Assembly (NCBI RefSeq): GCF_025370935.1
Contig: NC_133496.1
Coordinates: 6,539,646 to 6,603,645, forward strand
Source of the DNA: Choristoneura fumiferana
Lineage: Eukaryota > Arthropoda > Insecta > Lepidoptera > Tortricidae
Direction: 5' to 3'
Length of the DNA stretch: 64,000 nt
Each line of letters begins with the position of its first letter. Within the stretch, counting starts at the first letter, position 1. The position numbers were made by a program, and so were the translations under genes. Of this stretch, positions 63,399 to 64,000 are shown one piece after another. The notes under the pieces were generated by a model, which saw only the letters and a program-made list of their open reading frames with translations, had not been told where the DNA came from and ran no database searches.

Positions 63399-63673
63399 CT
63401 TTTGGTTTACCGCCATCAAAACTGATGAGGAGGACTATAATATTAAAATGGCTATCTTGGTTCCTTGGTTTGAAATGGACTGCTGAGCTGAAGTGCCCTA
63501 CTGGCAGGCGATAAAAACCAAGAACAAAAGCAGCATGACCCTAAGGCAGGCTTCGCGAGCTGAGGCTCGTCAGCATTGCTGCAATCAGCTTCATTTTTTG
63601 GAAGTACCTATACAGATACATAACTACCTGACTTGCAAACAAATGCGCTGGTTAAACCCAATATATGAAATTT

Positions 63674-63870
63674 TGGGAGAGAAAAGTCCTCGTGTGGCGA
63701 CAGCGAACCGGAAGACGAAGCGTTGGCAGGCCTCCCACTAGGTGGGCTTACAACATTGTGAGAGTTGCGGGCAACCGGTGGATGCAAATGGAGAGGTATT
63801 GCCGTTCACTGTGGCGTTCGAAGGGAGAGGCTTTTGTTCAGCAGTGGACGTCTTCCAGCTGATGCTGATG
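63674..63870 (+). mobile_element. RTE, 5'-truncated, probable 9-bp TSD
   Basis: ATGAAATTT occurs at 63665-63673 and 63871-63879. The right copy partly overlaps the ATG-rich tail, so the TSD is probable but not certain. The end GGGAGAGGCTTTTGTTCAGC, AGTGGACGTCTTCCAGCTGA is canonical. Confidence 0.88.
63680..63862 (+). pseudogene. RTE reverse transcriptase C-terminal tail
   Basis: The frame reads RKVLVWRQRTGRRSVGRPPT, RWAYNIVRVAGNRWMQ, SLWRSKGEAFVQQWTSS and a stop. It keeps GRPPTRW and the terminal EAFVQQW of the family. Upstream RT is absent. Confidence 0.9.
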
Positions 63871-64000
63871 ATGAAATTTGACAGACGTTTGATATAAGGT
63901 GTACCTAGGTACTTACCAAGAAGTTATTTTTCTCTATTATTAGTCATATTTCACCCACTTCTTAATTTGGAAGGGATACATACTTTGGGCACAGCTTTGG

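Overview
The window looks like non-coding DNA (intergenic or intronic) from a moth or butterfly. The basis is its repeat content: it is AT-rich, has frequent GTAGGTA/TACCTAC steps, and carries RTE-clade non-LTR retrotransposons of the type known from Heliconius and Bombyx, tRNA-headed SINEs with (ATG)n or (TTTA)n tails, and many small TA-flanked hairpin elements. No stretch reads as an intact host gene. The longest open frames are short, lack recognisable domains, or are translations of repeats. Strand is given as the direction of the element's own transcript. Layout, left to right. 0-10 kb: the C-terminal end of an RTE reverse transcriptase entering from the left edge, a TALE-homeodomain-like palindrome cluster (774-810), two GC-rich promoter-like patches, a 5'-truncated RTE copy with an 11-bp target-site duplication (TSD), a hairpin MITE, and the 3' end of a second non-LTR family. 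10.7-12.1 kb: a possible MULE remnant, with long inverted repeats flanking an 84-codon FLYWCH-type zinc-finger reading frame. 12.4-25.9 kb: a foldback element split by a SINE, several TA-flanked MITEs, a candidate TATA promoter with first exon (22.6-22.86 kb), a 510-bp foldback element (24.48-24.99 kb), and an RTE copy with a 12-bp TSD. 26-40 kb: sparse LINE tails and MITEs with long empty stretches. 40-46.1 kb: the densest patch, with very short truncated insertions with TSDs, an RTE copy split by another LINE tail, a SINE with a 5' inversion, and two further RTE copies with TSDs. 46-64 kb: scattered SINEs, MITEs and LINE tails, ending in another RTE tail. The elements appear to work as a partnership. 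The (ATG)n-tailed SINE has RNA polymerase III A and B boxes at its 5' end and a 3' end resembling the RTE 3' end, so it is probably copied by the RTE reverse transcriptase. The TA-flanked hairpins have no coding capacity and would have needed Tc1/mariner-type transposase from elsewhere. Family names such as MITE-1, Rpt-A and SINE-1 are local labels for this annotation. Boundaries are good to a few bases where a TSD or terminal inverted repeat is given, and to roughly 10-30 bases otherwise.
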